This document shows, one piece after another, positions 7,569-15,868 of a stretch of DNA of 64,000 nucleotides (positions are counted from its first letter, which is position 1; each line of letters starts with the position of its first letter). The stretch is from assembly GCF_019799905.1 (NCBI RefSeq), contig NZ_JABGCI010000002.1, forward strand, positions 1 through 64,000. Direction: 5' to 3'. This DNA is from Trujillonella endophytica (GTDB lineage Bacteria > Actinomycetota > Actinomycetes > Mycobacteriales > Geodermatophilaceae). Below the pieces are notes generated by a model. That model was not told the origin of the DNA. It saw only the letters and a list, made by a program, of their open reading frames with translations, and did no database searches. Made by a program: the position numbers and the translations under genes.

Positions 7569-8692
7569 ACATCGTCTACGTCGCCTTCCGCGGCCACTTC
7601 TCCGACAGCCCCCGCGCGCTGTACGAGGAGCTGGTGCGCCGCGGGGTGGACGCCACGCACACGTGGCTGTCCGCACCCCACACCCAGGCGTCCTTCCCCG
7701 CCGACGTCGCGACGGTCGAGTTCGGCAGCCCCGAGTCGATCGCCGCGCTCGAGGGGGCCGACGTGGTGATCTCCAACGACCACATCCCCCTGGACTGGGA
7801 GAAGCGACCGGGGACGACGTACCTGCAGACCTGGCACGGCACCCCGCTCAAGCGCATCCACAACGACGTCCTCTGGGCGCCGGAGGGCCGGCTGGCCTAC
7901 CTGGAGCACGACATCGCGCGCTGGGACCACCTGCTGTCGCCGAACCCGGCGAGCACGCCGCGGTTCCGCCGGGCGTTCGGCTTCGAGGGGCCGGTGCACG
8001 AGACCGGCTACCCCCGCAACGACGTGCTCAGCAGCCCCGACCGCGACGCGGTGCGCGCCCGCGTGCGGGCGGAGCTCGGCCTCCGCGACGAGCAGACGGC
8101 CGTCCTCTACACGCCCACCTGGCGCGACGACCTGGTGTTCAACAAGACCGGGCCGCGGGACTTCGAGTTCGCGATCGACCTGGACGACTTCACGGCGCGG
8201 CTGGGCGAGGACCACGTGCTGCTGCTGCGGCTGCACAACATGGTCATGGACCGCCTCGAGGTCACGGAGGGCTCGGCCGTCCGCGACGTCTGCGGCCACC
8301 CCGACATCAGCGAGCTCTACCTGGCCGCCGACGTCCTGGTCACCGACTACTCGTCGACGATGTTCGACTTCGCCGTCACCGGGAAGCCGATCCTCTTCCT
8401 GACCTACGACCTGGAGTACTTCCAGGACGAACTGCGCGGCTTCTACTTCGACCTCGCCGAGGCCGCCCCCACGCCGCTGCTGCGGACGAGCGCCGAGCTG
8501 GTGGAGGCGCTCGCCGACCTCGACGCGGTCACCGAGCGCAGCGCCGAGCGCTACGCCCGCTTCCGCGAGACCTTCTGCTCCCTCGAGGACGGCGCCGCCA
8601 CCGGGCGCGTCCTCGACCTGATCTTCCCGGCGGACACCGTGTCCCCCGGCACCGCGAACACCCGAGGAGGGGACGACAGTGCGCATCGCTGA
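7565..8692 (+). CDS. CDP-glycerol:poly(glycerophosphate) glycerophosphotransferase-family protein (TagB/TagF-like)
   Basis: 375 residues matching the Glyphos_transf domain: TWHGTPLKRIHND near residue 87 with the catalytic His, a nucleotide-binding C-terminal half, and TDYSSTMFDFAVTGKPILF followed by YDLEYF near residues 260-285. This family moves polyol phosphates (glycerol-P, ribitol-P) from CDP carriers onto teichoic-acid-like polymers at the inner membrane face. It is single-domain with no N-terminal glycosyltransferase. Start GTG 7565 overlaps the HAD stop. With a nucleotidyltransferase just downstream, the most economical reading is synthesis and transfer of a CDP-polyol (inference). Confidence 0.88.
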   Translation: MNIVYVAFRGHFSDSPRALYEELVRRGVDATHTWLSAPHTQASFPADVATVEFGSPESIAALEGADVVISNDHIPLDWEKRPGTTYLQTWHGTPLKRIHNDVLWAPEGRLAYLEHDIARWDHLLSPNPASTPRFRRAFGFEGPVHETGYPRNDVLSSPDRDAVRARVRAELGLRDEQTAVLYTPTWRDDLVFNKTGPRDFEFAIDLDDFTARLGEDHVLLLRLHNMVMDRLEVTEGSAVRDVCGHPDISELYLAADVLVTDYSSTMFDFAVTGKPILFLTYDLEYFQDELRGFYFDLAEAAPTPLLRTSAELVEALADLDAVTERSAERYARFRETFCSLEDGAATGRVLDLIFPADTVSPGTANTRGGDDSAHR

Positions 8693-9500
8693 CCGCGCTC
8701 TCGACGCCGGACCGACCACCGGTCTGCTGGAACTCGCCCGCTCCGCCAGTACCCGGCTGCCCGGGACCCAGCCGGTCCAGGTCGTCATCCTGGCCGCCGG
8801 GATGGGCACCCGGCTGGGGCGGCCGCACCCGAAGCCGCTGACGCCGCTCCACGACGGCCGCAGCATCCTCCAGCGCCAGCTCGACACGCTGCGCGAGGTG
8901 TTCGGGCCGGCGGTCGACGTGACCGTCGTCGTCGGGTTCAAGGCCAAGCGGATCATGCGGGCCGCGCCCGACGTCCGCTTCACCTACAACCCCGAGTACG
9001 CGAGGACCAACACCTCGCAGAGCCTGCTGCGTGCCCTGCGCACCACCCGGGACGGCGGGGTGCTGTGGCTCAACGGCGACGTCGTGTTCGACGCCGCGGT
9101 GCTCGAGGCCGCCCTGCCGGACGTGCAGGCCGACCGGAGCTTCGTCTGCGTCGACACCTCCACGGTCGCCGACGAGGAGGTCAAGTACACGCTGGACGGC
9201 GAGGGCTGCATCGCCGAGCTGTCCAAGAAGGTGGTCGGGGGCCTCGGCGAGGCCGTCGGGATCAACTACGTGTCCGCCGCCGACAAGCCGGTCCTGGTGG
9301 AGCACCTCGCCGCGTGCGAGGCCCAGGACTACTTCGAGCGCGGCATCGAGACGGCGATCCTCACCGAGGGGCTGCGCTTCCGCCCGGTGGACATCAGCCT
9401 GTTCTCCGCCGTCGAGGTCGACTTCGAGGCCGACCTCGAGCGGGCCAACGAGCTGTTCTCCCGCCGGGCGCTGCTGCGCCGGGTCGCCACGACCGCCTGA
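8679..9500 (+). CDS. NTP transferase (sugar/polyol/choline-phosphate nucleotidyltransferase)
   Basis: 273 residues with the nucleotidyltransferase signature VVILAAGMGTRLGRPHPKPL at about residues 34-53 and the metal-binding Asp in LWLNGDVVF. It resembles LicC-like cytidylyltransferases and MobA-like enzymes. GTG 8679 has a strong GAGGAGGGG at 8664-8672 and overlaps the end of the transferase gene. It is the last gene of the cluster and is followed by a strong hairpin. It probably makes the activated polyol or sugar used by the transferase; the base and substrate cannot be read from sequence. Confidence 0.85.
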   Translation: MRIADRALDAGPTTGLLELARSASTRLPGTQPVQVVILAAGMGTRLGRPHPKPLTPLHDGRSILQRQLDTLREVFGPAVDVTVVVGFKAKRIMRAAPDVRFTYNPEYARTNTSQSLLRALRTTRDGGVLWLNGDVVFDAAVLEAALPDVQADRSFVCVDTSTVADEEVKYTLDGEGCIAELSKKVVGGLGEAVGINYVSAADKPVLVEHLAACEAQDYFERGIETAILTEGLRFRPVDISLFSAVEVDFEADLERANELFSRRALLRRVATTA

Positions 9501-9514
9501 GGGAGTCCTCCCCC

Positions 9515-9566
9515 ACCGCGGAGCGTCCTCCCTCACCGCAGACCGTGAGGGAGGACGCTCCGCGGT
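9515..9566. terminator. Bidirectional terminator, perfect 22-bp hairpin (repeat family A)
   Basis: Arms 9515-9536 and 9545-9566 are exact complements around an 8-base loop. It lies between convergent genes ending at 9500 and 9571. The sequence, with adjoining bases to about 9583, recurs near 24821-24880, so it is also a dispersed repeat. Confidence 0.85.
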
Positions 9567-9570
9567 CAGG

Positions 9571-10629
9571 TCACCTGATCGCGGCGGGAACCGGCGGCTC
9601 GGCGCGCTCGCGGAACCGGCGCACGGCGGCGATGCCGCCGGCCACCAGCCCGGCGCCCAGACCGAGCAGGAGCGCCACCACGACGCGGGCCAGCAGGTCC
9701 GGGCCGGCCGCGAGCACGTGCGCGCTCCACATGACGTCGACGTCGGGCAGGCCCTGCACGAGCAGCAGCCAGCCGAGCACGACGGCGGACAGGCCCGCCA
9801 TCGCCCCGCGTCCGCGCCACGCCGCCCGCGCCCCGAGGACGGCGACGAGCACGGCGGCCAGCGCCGGCAGCAGCGCCGAGGCGATCGCGCCGCCGTGGGA
9901 GGCGATGCTCGCCGGGGGCTCGGGGGTGGTGAGCGCGTGCACCAGCGCCGCCGCGCCGCCCACCAGCAGCAGCGCGCCCAGCGGCCGGGGGTCGCGCGCC
10001 AGCAGGCCGGCGGCGAGCGCGACGGCGGCCAGGGCCAGGTGGACCGGCCACACCACCCACGGCGACGGCGGCGGCGCCCAGGTGAGCTCGCCGGTCACCT
10101 CCACCGTCGTGCCGCCGTGCGTCATCGGCACGACCCACTCCGCGACCAGGTGGGCGCGGTCGGGATCGGCCGCCACCTGCGGCGGCAGCTGCCCCTCGCT
10201 CATCCAGTGGGTGCGGTGGTCGTGCCAGACGTACTCCGGCTCGGTGGAGACCTGGACCCACTCCGGCTCGGCGTCCACGTCGACGGAGTCCGGTATGTCG
10301 ACCCGACCGAAGCGGTCCAGGTTGAGGTACGTGGCCGGGCTGCGGCTGTTGCGCCAGACGCCGTCCGGGCCGATCCGCAGATAGGGCTCGTCGCTGTAGC
10401 CGGGCACCTCGACGTCGGTGCCGGTGGTGTTGACGACCTCGAACTCGTCGCCGAACTGCAGCACCCGCACGGTCACGCCGGGCACCTCGGGGCTGACCGA
10501 GGTGACCCGGCCGTCGAAGTCGCTGCCGGCCACGTCGCCGCCGACGTGCGCGACGGCCGGCCCGGCCAGGGCCAGCACGGCCGCGATCCCCGCCAGCAGC
10601 ACCAGGAGGCGGGCCGGCGCCCTGCGCAC
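9571..10629 (-). CDS. Copper-operon membrane protein with signal peptide and extracytoplasmic domain
   Basis: 352 residues. A signal peptide (ARLLVLLAGIAAVLALAGPAVA) is followed by an extracytoplasmic beta-rich domain (about 27-185) with a His/Met-rich segment HDHRTHWM, then five or six TM helices (about 190-335). Start GTG 10629 lies 2 bases after the SCO1 stop, so it is the last gene of the copper operon. I do not recognise a named family. Position and His/Met content suggest copper handling or cytochrome oxidase assembly (inference). Confidence 0.7.
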   Translation of the reverse strand: MRRAPARLLVLLAGIAAVLALAGPAVAHVGGDVAGSDFDGRVTSVSPEVPGVTVRVLQFGDEFEVVNTTGTDVEVPGYSDEPYLRIGPDGVWRNSRSPATYLNLDRFGRVDIPDSVDVDAEPEWVQVSTEPEYVWHDHRTHWMSEGQLPPQVAADPDRAHLVAEWVVPMTHGGTTVEVTGELTWAPPPSPWVVWPVHLALAAVALAAGLLARDPRPLGALLLVGGAAALVHALTTPEPPASIASHGGAIASALLPALAAVLVAVLGARAAWRGRGAMAGLSAVVLGWLLLVQGLPDVDVMWSAHVLAAGPDLLARVVVALLLGLGAGLVAGGIAAVRRFRERAEPPVPAAIR

Positions 10630-10631
10630 CG

Positions 10632-11297
10632 CTACTCCCCCACGACCATCTCGATGTCGCCGGCGATGTCCGCGGCGGTGTTGCCGCCGTCGAACGCGAC
10701 CTGCGCCTGGTCGTCGCCGCCGTACAGCAGCAGCAGCGTGGAGTGCAGGCGGCCACTGTCCTCGGCCAGGGGCACCCCCGCCGAGAGCTGGGCCCGGTCG
10801 ACGGACCCCTGGTCGCCGGTCAGCCCGACGAAGGAGACGGGCAGGTCGGCGTCGAAGCGGTCCAGGTACTCGGCCAGGGCCTCGGGGGTGTCGGTCGCCG
10901 GGTCGGTGGTCACGAACACCATCTGCACCTGCTCGGCCACCGCCGGGTCGAGCCGGCGGAAGGCCAGCGCCACGTCGGCCATCGTCGCCGGGCAGATGTC
11001 GGGACAGGTCGTGTAGCCGAAGAACAGCAGCGTCGGCCGGCCCGCCGTCCGCTCGGCGAAGTCGTAGGCAGCGCCCGTGGTGTCGGTGAGGGTGAAGGAC
11101 GGCCGCTGGTACGGGTCGGGCAGGTCCAGCCCGGCGTAGCGGTCGTCGGGGCCCTCGACCGCGATGCCGCCGGAGTGGCCGCCGTGGCCCGTCGTCGCCG
11201 CCGCCGGGGCGTCGTCCGCGTCCGCCGCCGAGCAGGCACCCAACAGCAGCCCCACGGCCAGGACCGCGCCCGGCAGGCGACGGGTGGAGGAGGTCAC
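10632..11297 (-). CDS. SCO1/SenC-family copper chaperone lipoprotein
   Basis: 221 residues. A lipobox LLGAC near residue 23 marks a lipoprotein. The thioredoxin-like domain has the copper and redox motif TTCPDICP (CxxxCP) and the conserved downstream His in GRLHSTLLL. SCO1 proteins deliver copper to, or reduce, the CuA site of cytochrome oxidase. Start GTG 11297 overlaps the YcnI stop as GTGA. A His/Gly run (GHGGHSGG) after the lipobox may add metal binding. Confidence 0.9.
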   Translation of the reverse strand: MTSSTRRLPGAVLAVGLLLGACSAADADDAPAAATTGHGGHSGGIAVEGPDDRYAGLDLPDPYQRPSFTLTDTTGAAYDFAERTAGRPTLLFFGYTTCPDICPATMADVALAFRRLDPAVAEQVQMVFVTTDPATDTPEALAEYLDRFDADLPVSFVGLTGDQGSVDRAQLSAGVPLAEDSGRLHSTLLLLYGGDDQAQVAFDGGNTAADIAGDIEMVVGE

Positions 11298-12022
11298 GAG
11301 GACACGGTACGTCGGCCCGCCCGGTAGCCGAGGACGACGCCGGCGACTCCGGTGAACAGCGCCAGGAGGGCGAGGAAGAGGGCCAGGCCGCTGGTGTCGT
11401 CGCCGGCTGACGCCTCGTCGGTCCCGTGCCCGGCGGCGTCGCCGGAGGTCGTGGCCGCGTCGTCCGTCGCGGCGAGGGTGAGCACCGGCGCCGGCCGCTC
11501 GGGCTCCTCCTGGCCCTCGACGGTCGGCTCGATCCACGCCGCCTCGGTGCCGTCGCTGTAGGTCTGCACCGCCGGGAAGGCCAGCGCGTCGGCGTCGGGG
11601 AACGGCCCACCCGAGAGCGCGAACTCCAGGAACTCGCCGGGGCCGATGCCGCCGCCGCCGTCGGCGCGGAACTCCACGACCGACACGTGGTCGGTGACCT
11701 CCGTGCCGTGGCTGTCCACCGGCTCGGCCAGCCGGCTCCGCGTCAGCGTCACCGTCCACCCGGGGACCGGCAGCACCCGGACGGAGGCCATGGCCGACTC
11801 CTCCGGGATCTGGATCCGCAGGGCCACGGTGCTGGCCGTGTCGCTCTCGTTGGGCACCCGGAACGTCAGCTTGCCGAAGCCGCCGGGCGAGGCGTCGCCG
11901 GAGGAGACGGTGACGTGGGCCGCGGCGGTGCCCGCGACGGCGACCGAGGCCGCCAGGGCGGTGAGGACCGCCAGCAGGACGGCACCCAGGCGGGCGAGCG
12001 GGCGGGGCGGGGCGGAGGACAC
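11294..12022 (-). CDS. ycnI: YcnI family copper-binding membrane protein (DUF1775)
   Basis: 242 residues. The signal peptide ends TAAAHVTVSS, so after cleavage the N-terminal His that binds Cu(II) in YcnI is exposed. The DUF1775 domain runs to about residue 165 (LTFRVPNES, PGWTV, EFLEFALS). A spacer with GHGTDEASAGDD and one C-terminal TM helix (LALFLALLALFTGVAGVVLGY) follow. GTG 12022 has an AGGAGAAG ribosome site. It is the third gene of the copper operon, between the CopC/CopD fusion and SCO1. Confidence 0.9.
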   Translation of the reverse strand: MSSAPPRPLARLGAVLLAVLTALAASVAVAGTAAAHVTVSSGDASPGGFGKLTFRVPNESDTASTVALRIQIPEESAMASVRVLPVPGWTVTLTRSRLAEPVDSHGTEVTDHVSVVEFRADGGGGIGPGEFLEFALSGGPFPDADALAFPAVQTYSDGTEAAWIEPTVEGQEEPERPAPVLTLAATDDAATTSGDAAGHGTDEASAGDDTSGLALFLALLALFTGVAGVVLGYRAGRRTVSS

Positions 12023-12051
12023 GCTTCTCCTGTCGGATCGGGGGACGACGC

Positions 12052-13854
12052 TCAGCGGACCGGGAAGTCGGTGCTGGCGGTGGTGGCGGTGAACTCGTCC
12101 AGACGCACGGAGACGGCGAGCGTCCAGGTGCCGGCCGACGGGATGGCCGTCCCGTCGCCGACGTAGTGGCCGGGGCCGGCCGGCTCCAGGTCCACGGCGA
12201 GCGGGCCGATCTCCTGGCCGGGCTCGGTGAGGGTGACCCGGATGTCCGCGGGCTGGACGAGCCGGCCGTCGGAGTCGAAGAGGTACACGTGCAGCGTGTT
12301 GGCACCGGGGGCGGCGGGGTCCAGCGAGATCTGCACCGAGCCGTCCGCGCCGGCCGCCGACTGCAGCGGCAGCGTCACGTCCACCGGCTCGGACGCCGTC
12401 GCCCGGGCCGGCGGGGTGCCGACCAGCACCGCCGACAGCGCCAGGACGACGACGCCCAGGCCCACCTCGACGAGGACCGAGCGGCGCAGCAGCCCCCGCT
12501 CGGCGGCCGCGCCCTCCGCGAGGTCCTCCTCGCGGGCCGCGGCGGCGTGCAGCACCTCGGGCGCGGCTTCGGGCTCGGCGTCGGCCGGCGCGGCGAATGC
12601 GTGCGCGGTCACCCGCCGGCGGGCGGGCCGGGTGCGGCGGATGCCGAGGCGCTGCTGGACCCACACCCGGGAGACGCCCGCCGCCGCCAGGAGGAGCAGC
12701 ACCACGGCCAGCTTGGCCAGCAGCAGGCGGCCGTAGCCGGTGGAGAACAGCGCGTCCGGCGACCCGACCTCGCGCACCGACTGCACGACGCCGGAGACCA
12801 CCAGGACGCCCACGGCGGACGCCGCCAGCCGGGAGAACCGCGCCAGCGCGCCGGCCATCTCCCCGGCGGGCACCCCGTCGCGCAGCACGGCGCCCAGGAG
12901 CGCGGCCAGGCCACCCAGCCACAACGACATCGCCGCGACGTGCGCGGTCGCGGCCACCACGGCGATCGCCGGGTACGGCCCGGCCACCGGGTGCCCGACG
13001 GCGGCGGTGGTGACCACCAGCCCGGCCGCGAGGACCCCGCCGAGCACGAGCCCCTGCGGCACCGGCGCCTCGCCCCGGCGCAGCCAGGGCAACAGCAGCA
13101 GCGCCAGGCCGGCGGCCAGCGCCAGCCGGATCAGCAGGGCGACCCCGAGTTCGGAGCCCGCGGTGGCGGACAGCAGCGCGGGGTCGGCCACCGAGCCCAG
13201 CCCGGCGGCGGACGCGTACGGACCCTGCAGCAGGAACGTGAGGACGGCGCCGACGACGACGGCGACCAGCCCGGCGCCGGCCAGCCGCCGCAGCAGCGGG
13301 GAACCCCAGCCGCCCGGCCAGCACAGCGCGACCATCGCCGGCACGCCGACCGCCAGCGCCAGACCGGCGAAACCGGCCCAGCGGGCGATCGGGAGGGCAG
13401 CGGCCACCGCCGGGTCGGTGTCGTCCGCCGCGCCGGCCACCCCGGCGTCGACCAGCGGGCCGTCTCCCACCACGAAGGAGAACGACCCCGCGATCGGGTG
13501 CGAGTCGGCCGAGATGACCCGGTACGTGACGAGGTAGCCGTCCTCGCCCAGGTCGCCGCGCAGCGCGACGCTCACCGTGCGGTCGTCCACCTCGGCGGTG
13601 CCGGTGTCGACACGCTCGCCGGCGGAGTCCAGGACGCGCAGGTAGCCGGCGCCGACCGAGACCCCCTCGCTGAAGTCCAGCGACACCCGGTCCGGGACGG
13701 CGGACAGCCGTGCGCCCTCCCCCGGGTCGGTGCCGACCAGCTCCGCGTGCGCGGCGGCCGGGCCCGCCGTCACGACCCCGGCGAACAGCCAGCCCACGAG
13801 GAGGAGCAGCAGGACGGCGGCGGGCCGGCGCCGCGCGCCGACGGCGGAGCCCAT
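12052..13854 (-). CDS. CopC-CopD-YtkA fusion, copper resistance/import protein
   Basis: 600 residues. A signal peptide ends PAAAHAEL, giving the N-terminal copper-binding His of CopC; the second CopC His site is ISADSHPIAGS (about residues 125-135). Eight or nine TM helices of CopD follow (about 165-435). After a further TM, a soluble C-terminal domain (about 495-600, TLPLQSAAG to TDFPVR) is of YtkA type. It probably takes up or buffers copper at the membrane. The ATG 13854 shares one base with the upstream stop (TGATG), so translation is coupled to the anti-sigma gene. Confidence 0.88.
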   Translation of the reverse strand: MGSAVGARRRPAAVLLLLLVGWLFAGVVTAGPAAAHAELVGTDPGEGARLSAVPDRVSLDFSEGVSVGAGYLRVLDSAGERVDTGTAEVDDRTVSVALRGDLGEDGYLVTYRVISADSHPIAGSFSFVVGDGPLVDAGVAGAADDTDPAVAAALPIARWAGFAGLALAVGVPAMVALCWPGGWGSPLLRRLAGAGLVAVVVGAVLTFLLQGPYASAAGLGSVADPALLSATAGSELGVALLIRLALAAGLALLLLPWLRRGEAPVPQGLVLGGVLAAGLVVTTAAVGHPVAGPYPAIAVVAATAHVAAMSLWLGGLAALLGAVLRDGVPAGEMAGALARFSRLAASAVGVLVVSGVVQSVREVGSPDALFSTGYGRLLLAKLAVVLLLLAAAGVSRVWVQQRLGIRRTRPARRRVTAHAFAAPADAEPEAAPEVLHAAAAREEDLAEGAAAERGLLRRSVLVEVGLGVVVLALSAVLVGTPPARATASEPVDVTLPLQSAAGADGSVQISLDPAAPGANTLHVYLFDSDGRLVQPADIRVTLTEPGQEIGPLAVDLEPAGPGHYVGDGTAIPSAGTWTLAVSVRLDEFTATTASTDFPVR

Positions 13855-14495
13855 CACGCGACCGCCCGTTCGGACCTCATCGCCGGCACCGTGCGCCGGC
13901 GGCCGCGCCAGGCCACCGTCGCGACCAGGGTGGCGCCGACCAGCAGGAGCACGTGGGCCACCGCGCGGTCGGCGTGCACGTGCCCGGCCGCCAGGTCCCG
14001 GGCGGTCAGGAAGGTGAGCAGCACCGCGAAGGTGCCGAGGAAGGGCAGCGCGCCGGTCGCCAGCCGCGGGGCGACGGCCACCGCGGCGAAGGCGGCGCCG
14101 ACCGCGAGGTTCCACGCGCCGGTCTCGTGCGCCATGTGCACCGGCGCGCTCATCGCGGCGGCGCCGGTGACCAGCGTGGGCCAGGCCGTCAGCGCCTGCG
14201 CGACGCCGACGGCCAGCAGCGCCAGCCGCAGCGCGGAGGTGGCCAGCCGGGCCCGGGCGGCGACCGCGGCGCCGGGCAGCCGCCGGGGCAGGGCGGTCAG
14301 CACCGCTGCCGTGAGGTCGGGCACCGGCGGCGCGGGGGCCAGCCGTGCCCGGCGGGTCACCGCGGCGGCGTCGGCGGCCCAGGCGGCACAGCCGGCGCAG
14401 CCCGCCAGGTGCGCGTCGAGCTCGGCCGCCGGGACCCCCGGCGACTCGCCGTCGAGCCGCGCGGAGACCGCTTCACGGATTGCGGGACACTGCAT
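13854..14495 (-). CDS. Zinc-finger-type anti-sigma factor, membrane bound
   Basis: 213 residues. The N-terminal ZAS-like motif HLAGCAGC (H-x3-C-x2-C) at about residues 29-36 is the hallmark of anti-sigma factors of ECF sigmas. It is followed by about five hydrophobic helices (from residue 90 on) that anchor it. It is divergent from the ECF sigma gene at 14570 and heads the copper operon. By analogy with other ECF/ZAS pairs, it would hold the sigma factor until a copper or redox signal frees it (inference). Confidence 0.8.
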   Translation of the reverse strand: MQCPAIREAVSARLDGESPGVPAAELDAHLAGCAGCAAWAADAAAVTRRARLAPAPPVPDLTAAVLTALPRRLPGAAVAARARLATSALRLALLAVGVAQALTAWPTLVTGAAAMSAPVHMAHETGAWNLAVGAAFAAVAVAPRLATGALPFLGTFAVLLTFLTARDLAAGHVHADRAVAHVLLLVGATLVATVAWRGRRRTVPAMRSERAVA

Positions 14496-14502
14496 GCAGC
14501 GA

Positions 14503-14530
14503 TAGTCGTCCCCCGAGCCCGTACGGTTCC
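14503..14530 (-). promoter_or_regulatory. Candidate ECF-type promoter of the copper operon
   Basis: On the minus strand GGAACC (14530-14525) is followed after 16 bases by CGACTATC (14508-14501). GGAAC is the usual -35 of ECF sigma factors. The predicted start falls at or next to ATG 14495, so the mRNA would be leaderless. The whole gap between the divergent genes is only 74 bp. Autoregulation by the adjacent sigma factor is an inference. Confidence 0.4.
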
Positions 14531-14569
14531 CGGCCGGCTGTGTGACCTGGACGACGTCGGGAGCGGGCA

Positions 14570-15121
14570 GTGGACGAGCTGGAGCGGTACGCGGCAGCGG
14601 CCGTCGAGGGTGACCCCCTCGCCGCCGCGGCCCTCGTGCGCGCCACCCAGTCCGACGTCTGGCGGCTGTGCGCGGCGCTGGTCGACCGCGGCAGCGCCGA
14701 CGACCTCACCCAGGAGACCTACCTGAGGGCGTTCGGGTCGCTGCACCGCTTCGCCGGCCGCTCGACGGTGCGCACCTGGCTGCTGGCGATCGCCCGCCGG
14801 GTGTGCGCCGACGCCCTCCGGTCGCGTCGCCGCCGGCGGCTGACCCTGGTGGGTGACGACGCGGCGCTGGAGACGCTGGGCGGTTCCGACGACGCCGGGG
14901 ACCCCGTGGGCGAGGGCGCGGTCGTGGGCGACCTCCTCGCGCGGCTGAGCCCCGAGCGGCGCGAGGCCTTCGTCCTCACCCAGCTGCTGGGGCTCCCCTA
15001 CGCCGAGGCGGCCGAGGTCGCCGGCTGCCCCGTGGGCACCATCCGCTCCCGTGTCGCCCGTGCGCGTGACGACCTCGTCACAGCCCTCACCGGAGAGGGG
15101 GACGACGCGGCGCACGGATGA
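14570..15121 (+). CDS. ECF sigma factor
   Basis: 183 residues with region 2 (DDLTQETYLRAFGSLHRFAG and TVRTWLLAIARRVC) and region 4 (LSPERREAFVLTQLLGLPYAEAAEVAGCPVGTIRSRVARAR). There is no extra sensory domain. GTG 14570 has a GGGAGCGGG just before it. It faces the anti-sigma/copper operon across 74 bp and probably directs that operon. This is similar in outline to mycobacterial SigC-linked copper control, but orthology is not established. Confidence 0.9.
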   Translation: MDELERYAAAAVEGDPLAAAALVRATQSDVWRLCAALVDRGSADDLTQETYLRAFGSLHRFAGRSTVRTWLLAIARRVCADALRSRRRRRLTLVGDDAALETLGGSDDAGDPVGEGAVVGDLLARLSPERREAFVLTQLLGLPYAEAAEVAGCPVGTIRSRVARARDDLVTALTGEGDDAAHG

Positions 15122-15229
15122 CCGCGCGGCGAACGTCGGGCGAACGGGGCACCTAAGCTGCCCGACGGCCGTGCGCCCGAACCCCGGCGGGTCGGACGTC
15201 CGGAGACCCCCTGCCGACCGGAGCGACAC

Positions 15230-15847
15230 GTGCCCTTCAGCCTGACGCCCAGGGACTCGAGCTTCTTCCCGCTGTTCACCGCCTCCGCGGAGAACCTCGT
15301 GGTGGCGACCGACGTCCTGAGCGAGTTCATCCACCACCACGCCAGGCGCGACGAGCTGGCCGCGCAGCTGCGCGAGCTCGAGCACGTCGGCGACCAGACG
15401 ACGCACGCGATCTTCCGGCAGCTCAACTCCAGCTTCGTGACCCCGTTCGACCGCGAGGACATCTACAAGCTGGCCAGCGACCTGGACGACGTCATGGACT
15501 TCGTCGAGGCCGCTGCCGACCTGGTGGTGCTCACCGGGCTGGGCACCCTGCCGGCCGAGATGCAGCAGCAGACGGCGCTGCTGCAGCGAGCGGCCCAGAC
15601 GACCGCCGAGGCGATGCCGCGGCTGCGCACGATGAAGGACCTGTCCGAGTACTGGATCGAGGTCAACCGGATCGAGGACGAGGCCGACAAGCTCTACCGG
15701 CGACTCCTCTCGCGCCTCTACAGCGGCGAGTTCGACGCCCTGGAGATCCTCAAGCTCAAGGAGGTGGCCGACCAGCTCGAGGAGGCCGCCGACGCCTTCG
15801 AGCACGTCGCCAACGTCGTCGAGACGATCAGCGTCAAGGACTCCTAG
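15230..15847 (+). CDS. DUF47 (PhoU-like) phosphate transport accessory protein
   Basis: 205 residues, all-helical, with the DUF47 pattern: LEHVGDQTTHAIFRQLNSSFVTPFDREDIYKLASDLDDVMDF near residues 45-88 and EIEVNRIEDEADKLYRRL near 140-158. DUF47 proteins accompany Pit-type transporters and are thought to regulate them. GTG 15230 is 22 bases ahead of the Pit gene's reading unit on the same transcript (Pit starts at 15869). Confidence 0.9.
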   Translation: MPFSLTPRDSSFFPLFTASAENLVVATDVLSEFIHHHARRDELAAQLRELEHVGDQTTHAIFRQLNSSFVTPFDREDIYKLASDLDDVMDFVEAAADLVVLTGLGTLPAEMQQQTALLQRAAQTTAEAMPRLRTMKDLSEYWIEVNRIEDEADKLYRRLLSRLYSGEFDALEILKLKEVADQLEEAADAFEHVANVVETISVKDS

Positions 15848-15868
15848 GCACCGATGGACCCCCGCTGA

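Noticed and set aside
9515..9566. Insertion-sequence terminal repeat
   Set aside because: The 22-bp perfect palindrome has only an 8-base loop and no transposase nearby; it acts as a terminator and belongs to a dispersed repeat family.
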